The notes under the pieces were generated by a model that ran no database searches, was not told where the DNA came from, and worked only from the letters and a program-made list of their open reading frames with translations. A stretch of 34,137 nucleotides of DNA from JAHDCJ01 sp039028895 (GTDB lineage: Bacteria; Bacteroidota; Bacteroidia; Chitinophagales; Saprospiraceae). The position numbers and the translations under genes were made by a program. Where the stretch lies: positions 1-34,137 of the forward strand of contig JBCCHF010000054.1 in the NCBI GenBank assembly GCA_039028895.1, read 5' to 3'. Positions 16,914-23,706 of the stretch are shown here, piece by piece. How positions within the stretch are numbered: position 1 is the first letter of the stretch; every line of letters begins with the position of its first letter.

Positions 16914-17366
16914 TTATGCGTTTTCGGTTTCCCAAGGCGGCGTGCCTTTTACCACAAGTCCCATGCTACGCGCTGTCCCAGCGACCATGCGCATTCCTGA
17001 TTCTATCGTAAAACAGTTGAGATCAACCATTTTATCTTCGGCGACAGCCTTGCAGTCGTCCCATGTTACTGTACCTACTTTGTCACGATTTGGAACACCA
17101 GAGCCTTTTTTAAGCTTTGCTTTTTCCAATAGCTGAACAGCAGCAGGTGGTGTTTTGATAATAAACGTGAATGACTTATCCTTGAATACGGTAATTACAA
17201 CCGGAAGGACCTTGCCCTGACGATCTTGGGTTTCAGCATTGAAACGTTTGCAGAACTCCATGATATTCACTCCCTTAGCACCTAGTGCAGGGCCTACAGG
17301 GGGGGCTGGATTTGCTTGTCCACCGCGCACCTGTAATTTGATAAAGCCGTCTATTTCCTTAGCCAT
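16914..17366 (-). CDS. rplK: 50S ribosomal protein L11
   Basis: 150 residues: KLQVRGGQANPAPPVGPALG with the proline-rich N-terminal switch that thiostrepton targets, then the C-terminal RNA-binding domain (MVDLNCFTIESGMRMVAGTA, then RSMGLVV). The C-terminal tail is slightly longer (KGTPPWETENA) than in E. coli (142 residues). L11 binds the GTPase-associated centre and is needed for RelA-type stringent signalling. One base separates its ATG from the nusG stop codon, indicating co-translation. Confidence 0.98.
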   Translation of the reverse strand: MAKEIDGFIKLQVRGGQANPAPPVGPALGAKGVNIMEFCKRFNAETQDRQGKVLPVVITVFKDKSFTFIIKTPPAAVQLLEKAKLKKGSGVPNRDKVGTVTWDDCKAVAEDKMVDLNCFTIESGMRMVAGTARSMGLVVKGTPPWETENA

Positions 17367-17367
17367 C

Positions 17368-17919
17368 TTATGATTGTTTTTCTACTTGCATGAAGTTAAG
17401 TTCTACTTCCGTTCCACGTCCGAAGATCTTAACAATCACTTTTAGTTTTTTCTTTTCTTCATTAACCTCCTGGATCGTACCAATAAAATCGTTGAATGGA
17501 CCATCGATGATTTTGACTGGTTCGTTTACGATGAATGGTTCGCTGAGTGATTCTCCAATTTCCTGTGACTCGTCCACTGTTCCGAGGATGCGATTAGCTT
17601 CTGCTTTTTGCATTGGAGTCGGGTTGTTACGACCAAGGAAGTGAATTACGTTAGGAATATTGGTAAGCGTTTGAAGGATGTCTCCTGCGAGTTTACCTTC
17701 TTCTGCTTCCACCAAGATGTACCCAGGCAAAATATTTTGATCAAGGACAACTTTTTTTCCCTTTCTGATCTTATAAACCTTTTTTGTTGGCACAAGTGTT
17801 TGAAGGATGAATCCATCCCAGCCAGACCGTTTGATCTCAAGGTCTATGCGTTCCTTGATCTTGCGCTCTTTACCGCTGATTACCCTGAGGCAATACCATT
17901 TTGTAGTTTCTTCACTCAT
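17368..17919 (-). CDS. nusG: Transcription termination/antitermination factor NusG
   Basis: 183 residues: NGN domain (about 6-110, starting KWYCLRVISGKERKIKERI) and C-terminal KOW domain (about 130-180, with VKIIDGPFNDFIGTIQEVNEE). NusG bridges RNA polymerase to Rho or to the ribosome (S10). Its place between secE and rplK is the near-universal bacterial arrangement, here with a 1-base gap to rplK. Confidence 0.97.
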   Translation of the reverse strand: MSEETTKWYCLRVISGKERKIKERIDLEIKRSGWDGFILQTLVPTKKVYKIRKGKKVVLDQNILPGYILVEAEEGKLAGDILQTLTNIPNVIHFLGRNNPTPMQKAEANRILGTVDESQEIGESLSEPFIVNEPVKIIDGPFNDFIGTIQEVNEEKKKLKVIVKIFGRGTEVELNFMQVEKQS

Positions 17920-17934
17920 TGTTGAAACGCAGGA

Positions 17935-18126
17935 TTAGGAGGGATAAACAAAAGTTGTAAGAATAAAGCTCGATATATTGTCCATAACAAAAATGATCAA
18001 AGAAATTATGACAGAGGCCACGAGCACCAATACTGTATTGCTTTGCAGCTCTCCCCATGTTGGCCACGTTACTTTGTGAACCAGCTCAGTATAACTTTCC
18101 TTGAAATAAATTAAAATTTTGTCCAT
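17935..18126 (-). CDS. secE: Preprotein translocase subunit SecE
   Basis: 63 residues, single-membrane-segment type: a short amphipathic helix (YFKESYTELVHKVTWPTWGE, with the conserved VTWPT motif) followed by one transmembrane helix (about 34-54). It clamps SecY in the inner membrane. It is placed 15 bases before nusG and directly after tRNA-Trp, as in many bacteria. Confidence 0.96.
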   Translation of the reverse strand: MDKILIYFKESYTELVHKVTWPTWGELQSNTVLVLVASVIISLIIFVMDNISSFILTTFVYPS

Positions 18127-18151
18127 GACTTATTAAGCTTCGATTAATTTG

Positions 18152-18224
18152 CACGGGCAGAAGGACTTGAACCCTCAGCCTACGGTTTTGGAGACCGTCG
18201 CTCTACCAGTTGAGCTATGCCCGT
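18152..18224 (-). tRNA. tRNA-Trp (anticodon CCA)
   Basis: 73-base cloverleaf on the minus strand: acceptor ACGGGCA/TGCCCGT, D-arm TAGCTCAACTGGTAGAGC, anticodon loop CTCCAAA giving CCA, T-arm GGGTTCAAGTCC, discriminator G. No 3' CCA is encoded. It lies between tuf and secE inside the operon. Confidence 0.97.
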
Positions 18225-18237
18225 AAATCATAAAGAT

Positions 18238-18261
18238 GCCCACGGCCTTTTAGCCGCGGGC
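18238..18261 (-). terminator. Hairpin between tuf and tRNA-Trp
   Basis: On the minus strand GCCCGCGGC pairs with GCCGTGGGC (one G-U) around a short A-rich loop, followed by ATCTTTATGATTT. The T-run is poor, so it may terminate only partly or mark a processing site before tRNA-Trp. Confidence 0.45.
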
Positions 18262-18278
18262 TTCCTTATTATAAATTG

Positions 18279-18298
18279 AAGTTGTTTTGCAACAACTT
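18279..18298 (-). other. Perfect stem-loop directly after the tuf stop codon
   Basis: AAGTTGTT and AACAACTT form an 8-bp perfect stem with a 4-base loop, beginning one base after the tuf stop. There is no T-run behind it; it probably protects the 3' end of a processed tuf mRNA. Confidence 0.45.
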
Positions 18299-18299
18299 A

Positions 18300-19493
18300 T
18301 TACTCAAGAATCTCAGTAACCTGACCGGCACCAACTGTACGTCCACCTTCACGAATCGCGAAGCGAAGACCTTTCTCCATAGCGATTGGAGTAATCAGTT
18401 TGACAGTCATTGTAACGTTATCACCAGGCATTACCATCTCAACTCCACTTGGAAGCTCGATGTCACCGGTTACATCTGTTGTACGGAAGTAGAACTGAGG
18501 ACGGTAACCGTTAAAGAATGGCTTGTGACGTCCACCTTCATCTTTACTCAGTACATATACCTCACATTTGAAGTGTGTGTGTGGCTGAACTGAACCAGGC
18601 TTACAAATTACCATTCCACGCTTGATTGCTTTCTTGTCGATACCACGCAGTAGAAGACCAGCGTTATCACCAGCTTCACCACGCTCAAGAATCTTACGGA
18701 ACATCTCAACACCTGTTACGGTTGAAGTCAGCTTTTCGCCTTTCTCCATGAAACCGATAATATCTACAGAGTCACCAGAGTTGATAACACCACGCTCGAT
18801 ACGACCTGTAGCTACTGTTCCACGACCTGTGATTGAGAATACATCCTCAATAGGCATTAGGAAGTCTTTGTCAACATCACGCTCAGGAGTTGGAATCCAG
18901 GTATCAACAGCTTCCATCAGTTTTTTGATTGAAGCAACACCTTCAGCAGTATCTTCAAGTGCTTTAAGTGCAGAACCCTGAACAACAGGAGCATTGTCAC
19001 CATCAAAATTGTATGAGCTCAATAGCTCACGTACTTCCATTTCAACCAGCTCGATCATTTCTTCATCATCGACCAGGTCAACTTTATTCATGTAAACAAC
19101 AATCTTAGGAACACCTACCTGGCGAGCGAGCAGGATGTGCTCACGCGTTTGAGGCATAGGTCCGTCAGTTGCCGCTACAACCAGGATAGCACCGTCCATC
19201 TGGGCAGCACCAGTAACCATGTTCTTTACATAGTCAGCGTGACCAGGACAATCAACGTGTGCATAGTGACGATTTTCAGTCTGGTATTCAACGTGTGCTG
19301 TATTAATGGTAATACCACGCTCTTTTTCTTCAGGAGCAGCGTCAATTGAATCGTAATCCATTTTGTCAGCAAGACCATCGCTTGACAAAACATAGGTAAT
19401 AGCAGCTGTGAGGGTTGTTTTACCGTGGTCAACGTGACCGATAGTACCAATGTTGACGTGCGGTTTATCCCTCTGAAAAGTTTCCTTAGCCAT
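18300..19493 (-). CDS. tuf: Elongation factor Tu
   Basis: 397 residues. The GTPase motifs are intact: GHVDHGKT (19-26), the RGITI effector region, DCPGH and NKVD. Domains II and III follow, ending in GAGQVTEILE. EF-Tu brings aminoacyl-tRNA to the ribosome. The gene sits between tRNA-Thr(GGT) and tRNA-Trp, as tufB does in E. coli. A second tuf copy near fusA, common elsewhere, cannot be judged from this window. It starts 61 bases after the end of tRNA-Thr(GGT). Confidence 0.99.
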   Translation of the reverse strand: MAKETFQRDKPHVNIGTIGHVDHGKTTLTAAITYVLSSDGLADKMDYDSIDAAPEEKERGITINTAHVEYQTENRHYAHVDCPGHADYVKNMVTGAAQMDGAILVVAATDGPMPQTREHILLARQVGVPKIVVYMNKVDLVDDEEMIELVEMEVRELLSSYNFDGDNAPVVQGSALKALEDTAEGVASIKKLMEAVDTWIPTPERDVDKDFLMPIEDVFSITGRGTVATGRIERGVINSGDSVDIIGFMEKGEKLTSTVTGVEMFRKILERGEAGDNAGLLLRGIDKKAIKRGMVICKPGSVQPHTHFKCEVYVLSKDEGGRHKPFFNGYRPQFYFRTTDVTGDIELPSGVEMVMPGDNVTMTVKLITPIAMEKGLRFAIREGGRTVGAGQVTEILE

Positions 19494-19554
19494 CGGATTT
19501 AATAATTTTAAAAGGTGTAATAATTTTTATAGAATCAAATAATTAATCATCCAG

Positions 19555-19627
19555 AGCCAATGAAGGGATTTGAACCCCCGACCCCATCCTTACCATGGAT
19601 GTGCTCTACCAACTGAGCTACATTGGC
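19555..19627 (-). tRNA. tRNA-Thr (anticodon GGT)
   Basis: 73 bases: acceptor GCCAATG/CATTGGC, D-arm TAGCTCAGTTGGTAGAGC, anticodon loop ATGGTAA giving GGT, T-arm GGGGGTTCAAATCCC, discriminator T. No encoded CCA. Corresponds in position to E. coli thrT. Confidence 0.97.
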
Positions 19628-19643
19628 TTTAAATTTTAATTTG

Positions 19644-19716
19644 AGCGGGAGACGAGACTCGAACCCGCGACCCTCAGCTTGGAAGGCTGATGCTCTACCA
19701 ACTGAGCTACTCCCGC
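19644..19716 (-). tRNA. tRNA-Gly (anticodon TCC)
   Basis: 73 bases: acceptor GCGGGAG/CTCCCGC, anticodon stem TCAGC/GCTGA with loop CTTCCAA giving TCC, T-loop GGTTCGAGTC, discriminator T. No encoded CCA. Corresponds in position to E. coli glyT. Confidence 0.97.
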
Positions 19717-19791
19717 TTAATTTATTTTTTATTTCAAGAAAACACCCCGAATCTTTAGACGGGATTAGAACTTGAAAACAATATTTCAAAG

Positions 19792-19877
19792 TGGTGGGGG
19801 TGATAGGATTCGAACCTATTCAGTCAGAGACACCAGATTTACAGTCTGGCCCGGCTCTCCAACTCCGGCGCACCCCC
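19792..19877 (-). tRNA. tRNA-Tyr (anticodon GTA)
   Basis: Class II tRNA with a long variable arm: acceptor GGGGGTG/CACCCCC, anticodon stem CCAGA/TCTGG with loop CTGTAAA giving GTA, T-loop GGTTCGAATCC, discriminator A. Unlike the other four tRNAs here, the bases after the discriminator read CCA (19792-19794), so the 3' end appears to be gene-encoded. Corresponds in position to E. coli tyrU. Confidence 0.97.
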
Positions 19878-19917
19878 AAAGTTACCAAAGCTATTTACTT
19901 ATACCTTTGAAACTAAG

Positions 19918-19991
19918 AGCCAGTGGAGGGATTCGAACCCCCGGCCCGCTGATTACAAATCAGCTGCTCTGGCCAACTGAGCTACACTGGC
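19918..19991 (-). tRNA. tRNA-Thr (anticodon TGT)
   Basis: 74 bases: acceptor GCCAGTG/CACTGGC, D-arm TAGCTCAGTTGGCCAGAGC, anticodon loop TTTGTAA giving TGT, T-arm GGGGGTTCGAATCCC, discriminator T. No encoded CCA. First gene of the operon; corresponds in position to E. coli thrU. Confidence 0.97.
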
Positions 19992-19995
19992 GTAA

Positions 19996-20031
19996 GCTAT
20001 CGGATCACCTTGATTATCAAGTCCGAATAGC
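19996..20031 (-). other. Leader stem-loop immediately 5' of the first tRNA
   Basis: GCTAT.CGGA...CTTGA pairs with TCAAG.TCCG.ATAGC, a 14-pair imperfect hairpin that ends 4 bases before tRNA-Thr(TGT). It should fold in the precursor RNA and may guide RNase P or endonuclease processing. Confidence 0.5.
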
Positions 20032-20191
20032 ATTAAATAAGATAAGACCGAACCAGTCTTTCTTTCTATGATTTTTAGGTAAGTAAATAAATCCTAAACA
20101 ACCCTGTTTTCAAAGCATTGGAAAACACAATTTCTAAATAGATTCCTCTCTGAAATAGTTCCCCAATGAACAGCTTTCTTCAAAGCGCTCG

Positions 20192-20199
20192 CAAATTTA
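20192..20199 (-). promoter_or_regulatory. Candidate -7 element for the tRNA-tuf operon
   Basis: TAAATTTG on the minus strand matches the Bacteroidota -7 consensus TAnnTTTG exactly, about 200 bases before the first tRNA. The -33 position is only T-rich. The non-coding stretch 19992-20365 otherwise holds the leader hairpin at 19996-20031, AT-rich sequence, and the hpf terminator. Confidence 0.38.
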
Positions 20200-20302
20200 C
20201 GGATTTTTTTTAATTGAGAAAACTTTTTTTTGGGAATTTATTCATCATTTTCACTGGCCTTTTTATAATAGCTGATGCAGACTGATAATGAAAGGTATTT
20301 TG

Positions 20303-20340
20303 ATAAAAAAAAGCACCTTCTGATTGGTGAAGGTGCTTTT
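20303..20340 (-). terminator. Rho-independent terminator of hpf
   Basis: AAAAGCACCTTC and GAAGGTGCTTTT form a 12-bp perfect stem around an 8-base loop, followed on the minus strand by a run of T. It lies 25 bases past the hpf stop and isolates hpf from the tRNA-tuf operon. Confidence 0.92.
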
Positions 20341-20365
20341 CCTGACATACATCTGTTTCTTTAGT

Positions 20366-20665
20366 TTATCGGCTACCCAGTTTTTCTTTATGTTTGATGA
20401 GTTGACGCTTTAGTGTGCTAACCACGGTATCAACTGAACCTTCAAATGTTTTGCTCTTTTCTTTGGCCACGAGAATCTGGCCGGGGATATTTAATTTGAT
20501 TTCTGCGATCTTATCCTGGATTTGACCAGTGTTTTCAAGTTTCAGGGTAACTTCTGCATCGATTATGCGGTCAAAAAAAACGGTGAGTTTATTGACTTTT
20601 TTATTGATAAATTCCAATAATTTGGAATCAGCATCGAAATGCAATGATTGAGTTTCAATTCTCAT
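20366..20665 (-). CDS. hpf: Ribosome hibernation promoting factor, short form
   Basis: 99 residues of the HPF/YfiA (RaiA) family: an alpha-beta domain with KLLEFINKKVNKLTVFFDRI and DAEVTLKLEN, then a basic second helix (VSTLKRQLIKHKEKLGSR). It binds the decoding region of the 30S subunit in stationary phase and blocks translation. It lacks the C-terminal dimerisation domain of long HPF, so on its own it is the short type. It follows the recombinase gene by 84 bases, in which an 8-bp hairpin (20719-20738) sits, and ends at a strong terminator. Confidence 0.92.
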   Translation of the reverse strand: MRIETQSLHFDADSKLLEFINKKVNKLTVFFDRIIDAEVTLKLENTGQIQDKIAEIKLNIPGQILVAKEKSKTFEGSVDTVVSTLKRQLIKHKEKLGSR

Positions 20666-20718
20666 ACTCTATATTTTGATAAGGTTACAAAATAGCCTCT
20701 AAAGGCATTTCTCAATTC

Positions 20719-20738
20719 CCCTTCAGCTTTCTGAAGGG
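20719..20738 (-). other. Small perfect hairpin between xerC and hpf
   Basis: CCCTTCAG and CTGAAGGG form an 8-bp stem with a 4-base loop. There is no T-run, so it is more likely a processing or stability element than a terminator. Confidence 0.35.
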
Positions 20739-20749
20739 TCAGACCACAG

Positions 20750-21643
20750 TCAGATTGACTTGGCCTTGGGGTGGGCTTGTTCATACACCTTTTTCAATTG
20801 TTCAATCGAATTATGGGTGTATATCTGTGTAGCCGACAAACTGGAGTGCCCCAGCAATTCTTTAATGGCATTAAGATCCGCTCCCCTGTTAGAAAGGTGG
20901 GTTGCGAAACTGTGCCTGAGAATATGAGGACTCCGCTGATCAGATGTAGTCACCAGTGATAAATATCTCTTTACAATATTATAAACCATTTTGGGGTATA
21001 CCGGCTTTCCTTTGTCCGTTAAAAAAACCGGGCCACCACCTGATAATGGATATGATTTCAACTTTTCTTCGAGGTAATTCTGAATGGACACGCTTAATGA
21101 TTCGTGGAATGGGATCAATCTTTCTTTTCCACCTTTCCCCATAACCTTTAATTGGTGTTTAAGAAGATCAATATCTTTTTCCTTGAGATTGATTAATTCC
21201 GATCGGCGAATTCCTGTACAATAGAGTAACTCTATTATCATTTTGTTTCTTGCTCCTTGGTAGCCTTCTCCAAAGTCGATTTCATCAAAAAGTTGTTGTG
21301 TGGATTTTTCGTGAAGAAAAACAGGCAGCCTCTTACCCGCTTTAGGAGCAATTATTTTTACTGCTGGATTTTTGACAATCTGTTTTTGTTTCAATAGAAA
21401 CTTAAACCAAGACTTGAGCGCAGATAATTTCCGATTGATCGTTCTTGGTGTAATTCCTTTTTGCATTAAATCCACCATCCATGCTCTAATATGTGTATGG
21501 GTAATATCACGAGGCTCTTCGGTCTCGTAAATATTGGTGGTAAAGGCCAGGAATTGTTCAATATCTTTTTGGTAGGCCAGAAGGGTATGGGAGGAATACC
21601 GTTTTTCAAACTTGAGGAACTGCAAAAATGAATTCAATGCCAC
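20750..21643 (-). CDS. xerC: XerC-type tyrosine recombinase
   Basis: 297 residues, the standard Xer length. The N-terminal SAM-like DNA-binding domain (about 1-85) precedes the catalytic domain with all expected residues: Arg146 in GIRRSEL, Lys170 in GKGGKER, His240 and Arg243 in HILRHSFATHL, His266 in GHSS and nucleophile Tyr275 in YTH. Xer enzymes resolve chromosome dimers at dif. The start is GTG at 21641-21643; a stop lies three codons upstream, so no ATG is available. Its place beside hpf and the tRNA-tuf cluster suggests a housekeeping Xer rather than a mobile-element integrase. XerC and XerD cannot be separated with certainty here. Confidence 0.85.
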   Translation of the reverse strand: MALNSFLQFLKFEKRYSSHTLLAYQKDIEQFLAFTTNIYETEEPRDITHTHIRAWMVDLMQKGITPRTINRKLSALKSWFKFLLKQKQIVKNPAVKIIAPKAGKRLPVFLHEKSTQQLFDEIDFGEGYQGARNKMIIELLYCTGIRRSELINLKEKDIDLLKHQLKVMGKGGKERLIPFHESLSVSIQNYLEEKLKSYPLSGGGPVFLTDKGKPVYPKMVYNIVKRYLSLVTTSDQRSPHILRHSFATHLSNRGADLNAIKELLGHSSLSATQIYTHNSIEQLKKVYEQAHPKAKSI

Positions 21644-21663
21644 GATTATTTAACCTTAATTTA

Positions 21664-21712
21664 ACGATAAATTGTCAAAGGGTCAACCTCTGAACCGTAT
21701 TTCATTTATCGT
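21664..21712. repeat. 9-bp inverted repeat upstream of xerC
   Basis: ACGATAAAT (21664-21672) and ATTTATCGT (21704-21712) are perfect inverted copies 31 bases apart, starting 20 bases upstream of the xerC start codon. They could be an operator or an RNA stem in the xerC leader. Confidence 0.35.
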
Positions 21713-21729
21713 AATTCAATACGAGATTT

Positions 21730-21751
21730 AAAAACCCTGGTTTTATCAGGG
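21730..21751 (-). terminator. Rho-independent terminator overlapping the dacB stop codon
   Basis: On the minus strand CCCTG-ATAAAAC-CAGGG is followed by TTTTT. The left arm includes the final proline codon and part of the TGA stop of dacB, so termination signal and coding end are overlaid. Confidence 0.75.
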
Positions 21752-23233
21752 CATTTCAGCCAATGCAGCCATAATAGTTTCCATTTTTTTTCGCATCAAG
21801 CTACTTTTTCCAAGGAAATGATTAGCGATTATAGAGAAGGAAAGCATTTTGCCCGACTTGGTCCTTACATAACCTGAATAACTTCTGACTCTGCTCATTG
21901 ATCCGCTTTTTGCTCGGAGTTTGCCTTCGGCGGCTGTTCCTTTCAACATATTTTTTAAAGTGCCATTCTGACCAGCTATTGGGAGCGATTCATAGAAATA
22001 GGAATATATGCCCTGATCTTTTGCAACTTTCCTCAACAAACCGGCCAGGTGACGGGCAGTAACGGTATTTCTTGGCGACAATCCACTGCCATCTTTCATT
22101 ACAAACCCATCCCAATTCAACCCACGTCCTTCCCAAAAAGTCTGGACGGCTTGCAGGCCCGCAGCAGTTGACCCTTCTCCTAATTGCTTTTTTCCCATTT
22201 CTTTTAATAAAGTTTCACAATAGACATTAACAGATTCACGGTTTGCTCTTTCTACAATTTGCCATAATGGAGGGGATTTATGGGTATGAATAACTATCCT
22301 TTTTGTATTACTGGCATTCCCTTCCCGAATCAATTCTCTTTGTGTCGTGGAAAACTTGGAGGTACTGATGCCGACAGCTTCCAGTTTTGTAACCAAAGTA
22401 CTCGCCACAAAATATGCCGGGTCTGGAATCGATCCCTTGATCGTAAACTCCCTGTTTCCAATGGGCAGAGTCCCCCTGATATGTCGTGTGTAGGTGTACG
22501 GAGCTCCAAAGATATAAGCATTATCACCCGAGTATTTCCCGGCAGAACCCAATTCATTCACAAAAATAAGATAAGGAATCTCCGGATCAACAGATGAAAC
22601 TTTTGGTCCTTTGTCCAGTGTAGAGGATAATTGAAAATTCAGCCGATAGAGATTCTCATTGATATTGAGTCCGCTGGCACCGGCCCCATAGTAATTGCCG
22701 ATGTCGTTCCATTGCCAGGTTGGCGCACTAACGGCTGTTTCGAAGTGCGTCCCATCCCCTACTACAAGTCCAGTGATTTTTTTTATGCCTTTCTGGCGAA
22801 TGGCTTCAACAAAAATGCGGAACACTTCATTCATACCTGGATAGCCGACCATTTCTGAAGACCCCAACGTAGGGTCACCATAGCCTTTAATATAGAGGTT
22901 GCCATCCAGCACACCGTCGGAAGACAATGTACCATCATAGGCGATTTCTGTTTTAAACTGGAAATCTGATCCAAGAATAGCAAGTGCTGTGGCAGTCGTT
23001 ACCGTTTTTAGTGATGAGGCAGGAATTAAGCTGATATCAGGATTGTGGGCTGCTACCACCTCGTTGGCTTCAACGTCAATGACACAGACACCAAAGCTTG
23101 CATGCTTTAATGCCGGATCGTCTGCGACAACTTCTATGGCCTTGGAAACACCAGAGTTTAAATTAATCTGTGCATTTAAAGGATATCCGTACAGTAATGT
23201 GGCCAGCGTAAAAAATATTATCAGGTTTTTCAT
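21746..23233 (-). CDS. dacB: D-alanyl-D-alanine carboxypeptidase/endopeptidase (S13, PBP4 type)
   Basis: 495 residues from the ATG at 23231-23233. An upstream in-frame TTG at 23257 would overlap the previous gene and spoil the signal peptide, which reads MKNLIIFFTLATLLYGYPLN. Active-site motifs are SxxK at Ser73-Lys76 (PASSLKTVT), SxN at Ser334-Asn336 (RESVNVYCE) and KSG at Lys442-Gly444 (RAKSGSMS), a variant of KTG seen in some S13 enzymes. The long insert between the first two motifs is typical of PBP4. It trims or cleaves peptidoglycan cross-links in the periplasm. It starts 20 bases after the SH3-domain gene ends, so the two are probably co-transcribed. Confidence 0.92.
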   Translation of the reverse strand: MKNLIIFFTLATLLYGYPLNAQINLNSGVSKAIEVVADDPALKHASFGVCVIDVEANEVVAAHNPDISLIPASSLKTVTTATALAILGSDFQFKTEIAYDGTLSSDGVLDGNLYIKGYGDPTLGSSEMVGYPGMNEVFRIFVEAIRQKGIKKITGLVVGDGTHFETAVSAPTWQWNDIGNYYGAGASGLNINENLYRLNFQLSSTLDKGPKVSSVDPEIPYLIFVNELGSAGKYSGDNAYIFGAPYTYTRHIRGTLPIGNREFTIKGSIPDPAYFVASTLVTKLEAVGISTSKFSTTQRELIREGNASNTKRIVIHTHKSPPLWQIVERANRESVNVYCETLLKEMGKKQLGEGSTAAGLQAVQTFWEGRGLNWDGFVMKDGSGLSPRNTVTARHLAGLLRKVAKDQGIYSYFYESLPIAGQNGTLKNMLKGTAAEGKLRAKSGSMSRVRSYSGYVRTKSGKMLSFSIIANHFLGKSSLMRKKMETIMAALAEMP

Positions 23234-23253
23234 AATCTCTTTTCTGTTATGCT

Positions 23254-23661
23254 TCAATCAACAGGATAAAATCTGGCTCCGGGAGCGTATATCCATCCTT
23301 CCAGCCCTGTCCTTGTTCTGACTTTTACCCAAGGTGCATTCCTTATGGCGCCATCAAAATTGATCTTTTGACGAAAGTCGGTTTTTTCGTTGAGATACAA
23401 AATCGGATCTCCAAGTCTCAGTTTTGATACGACCATTGAGTCGAGGCTTGCCCCTGAACGCATGTTTAGGCTATCCACTGCAATAAAAATAACCGGGTAA
23501 TCATTTGGGGTAATTTCAACATTTTCCTGAGCAACTTCCTTTTCAGGAACATCAGACTGGCAAGTTTTCCAGGCCCACACCAAAATGATCAAAACCAGTA
23601 TTATTGTTATGGTAGATTCCGTTTTTCCGAGAATGCCAGAACCAGACTTTTTTGCTCCCAT
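23254..23661 (-). CDS. Membrane-anchored SH3-domain (bacterial SH3) protein
   Basis: 135 residues: a basic N-terminal tail, one transmembrane segment (about 17-33, ITIILVLIILVWAW) and a bacterial SH3 domain (about 58-133) with VDSLNMRSGASLDS, LRLGDPILYL and a closing WVKVRTRTGLEGWIYA. Such domains commonly bind cell-wall peptides. With the N-terminus inside and the domain in the periplasm, and dacB next in the operon, a role near peptidoglycan is a reasonable inference; the partner is unknown. Confidence 0.8.
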   Translation of the reverse strand: MGAKKSGSGILGKTESTITIILVLIILVWAWKTCQSDVPEKEVAQENVEITPNDYPVIFIAVDSLNMRSGASLDSMVVSKLRLGDPILYLNEKTDFRQKINFDGAIRNAPWVKVRTRTGLEGWIYAPGARFYPVD

Positions 23662-23706
23662 TCTGTTGAGTTTTATGTAATTTACTGGGAAAATCTCTTA
23701 TTCTCA

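Noticed and set aside
19547..19789. Minus-strand open frame of 80 codons reading SSVGRASAFQAEGRGFESR
   Set aside because: It is the sense translation of tRNA-Gly and tRNA-Thr, not a protein gene.
19772..20071. Open frame on the plus strand across tRNA-Tyr and tRNA-Thr, with a GGIRTPGPLITNQLL-like sequence
   Set aside because: It is the antisense translation of tRNA genes, a well-known source of false proteins; the cloverleaf structures explain the sequence.
20750..21643. Tyrosine recombinase as sign of an integrated element
   Set aside because: Standard Xer length and motifs, housekeeping neighbours, no attachment-site repeats at the nearby tRNAs and no phage or plasmid genes.
23234..23257. 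TTG start for dacB overlapping the SH3-domain gene
   Set aside because: The ATG at 23231-23233 gives a proper signal peptide and avoids the overlap.
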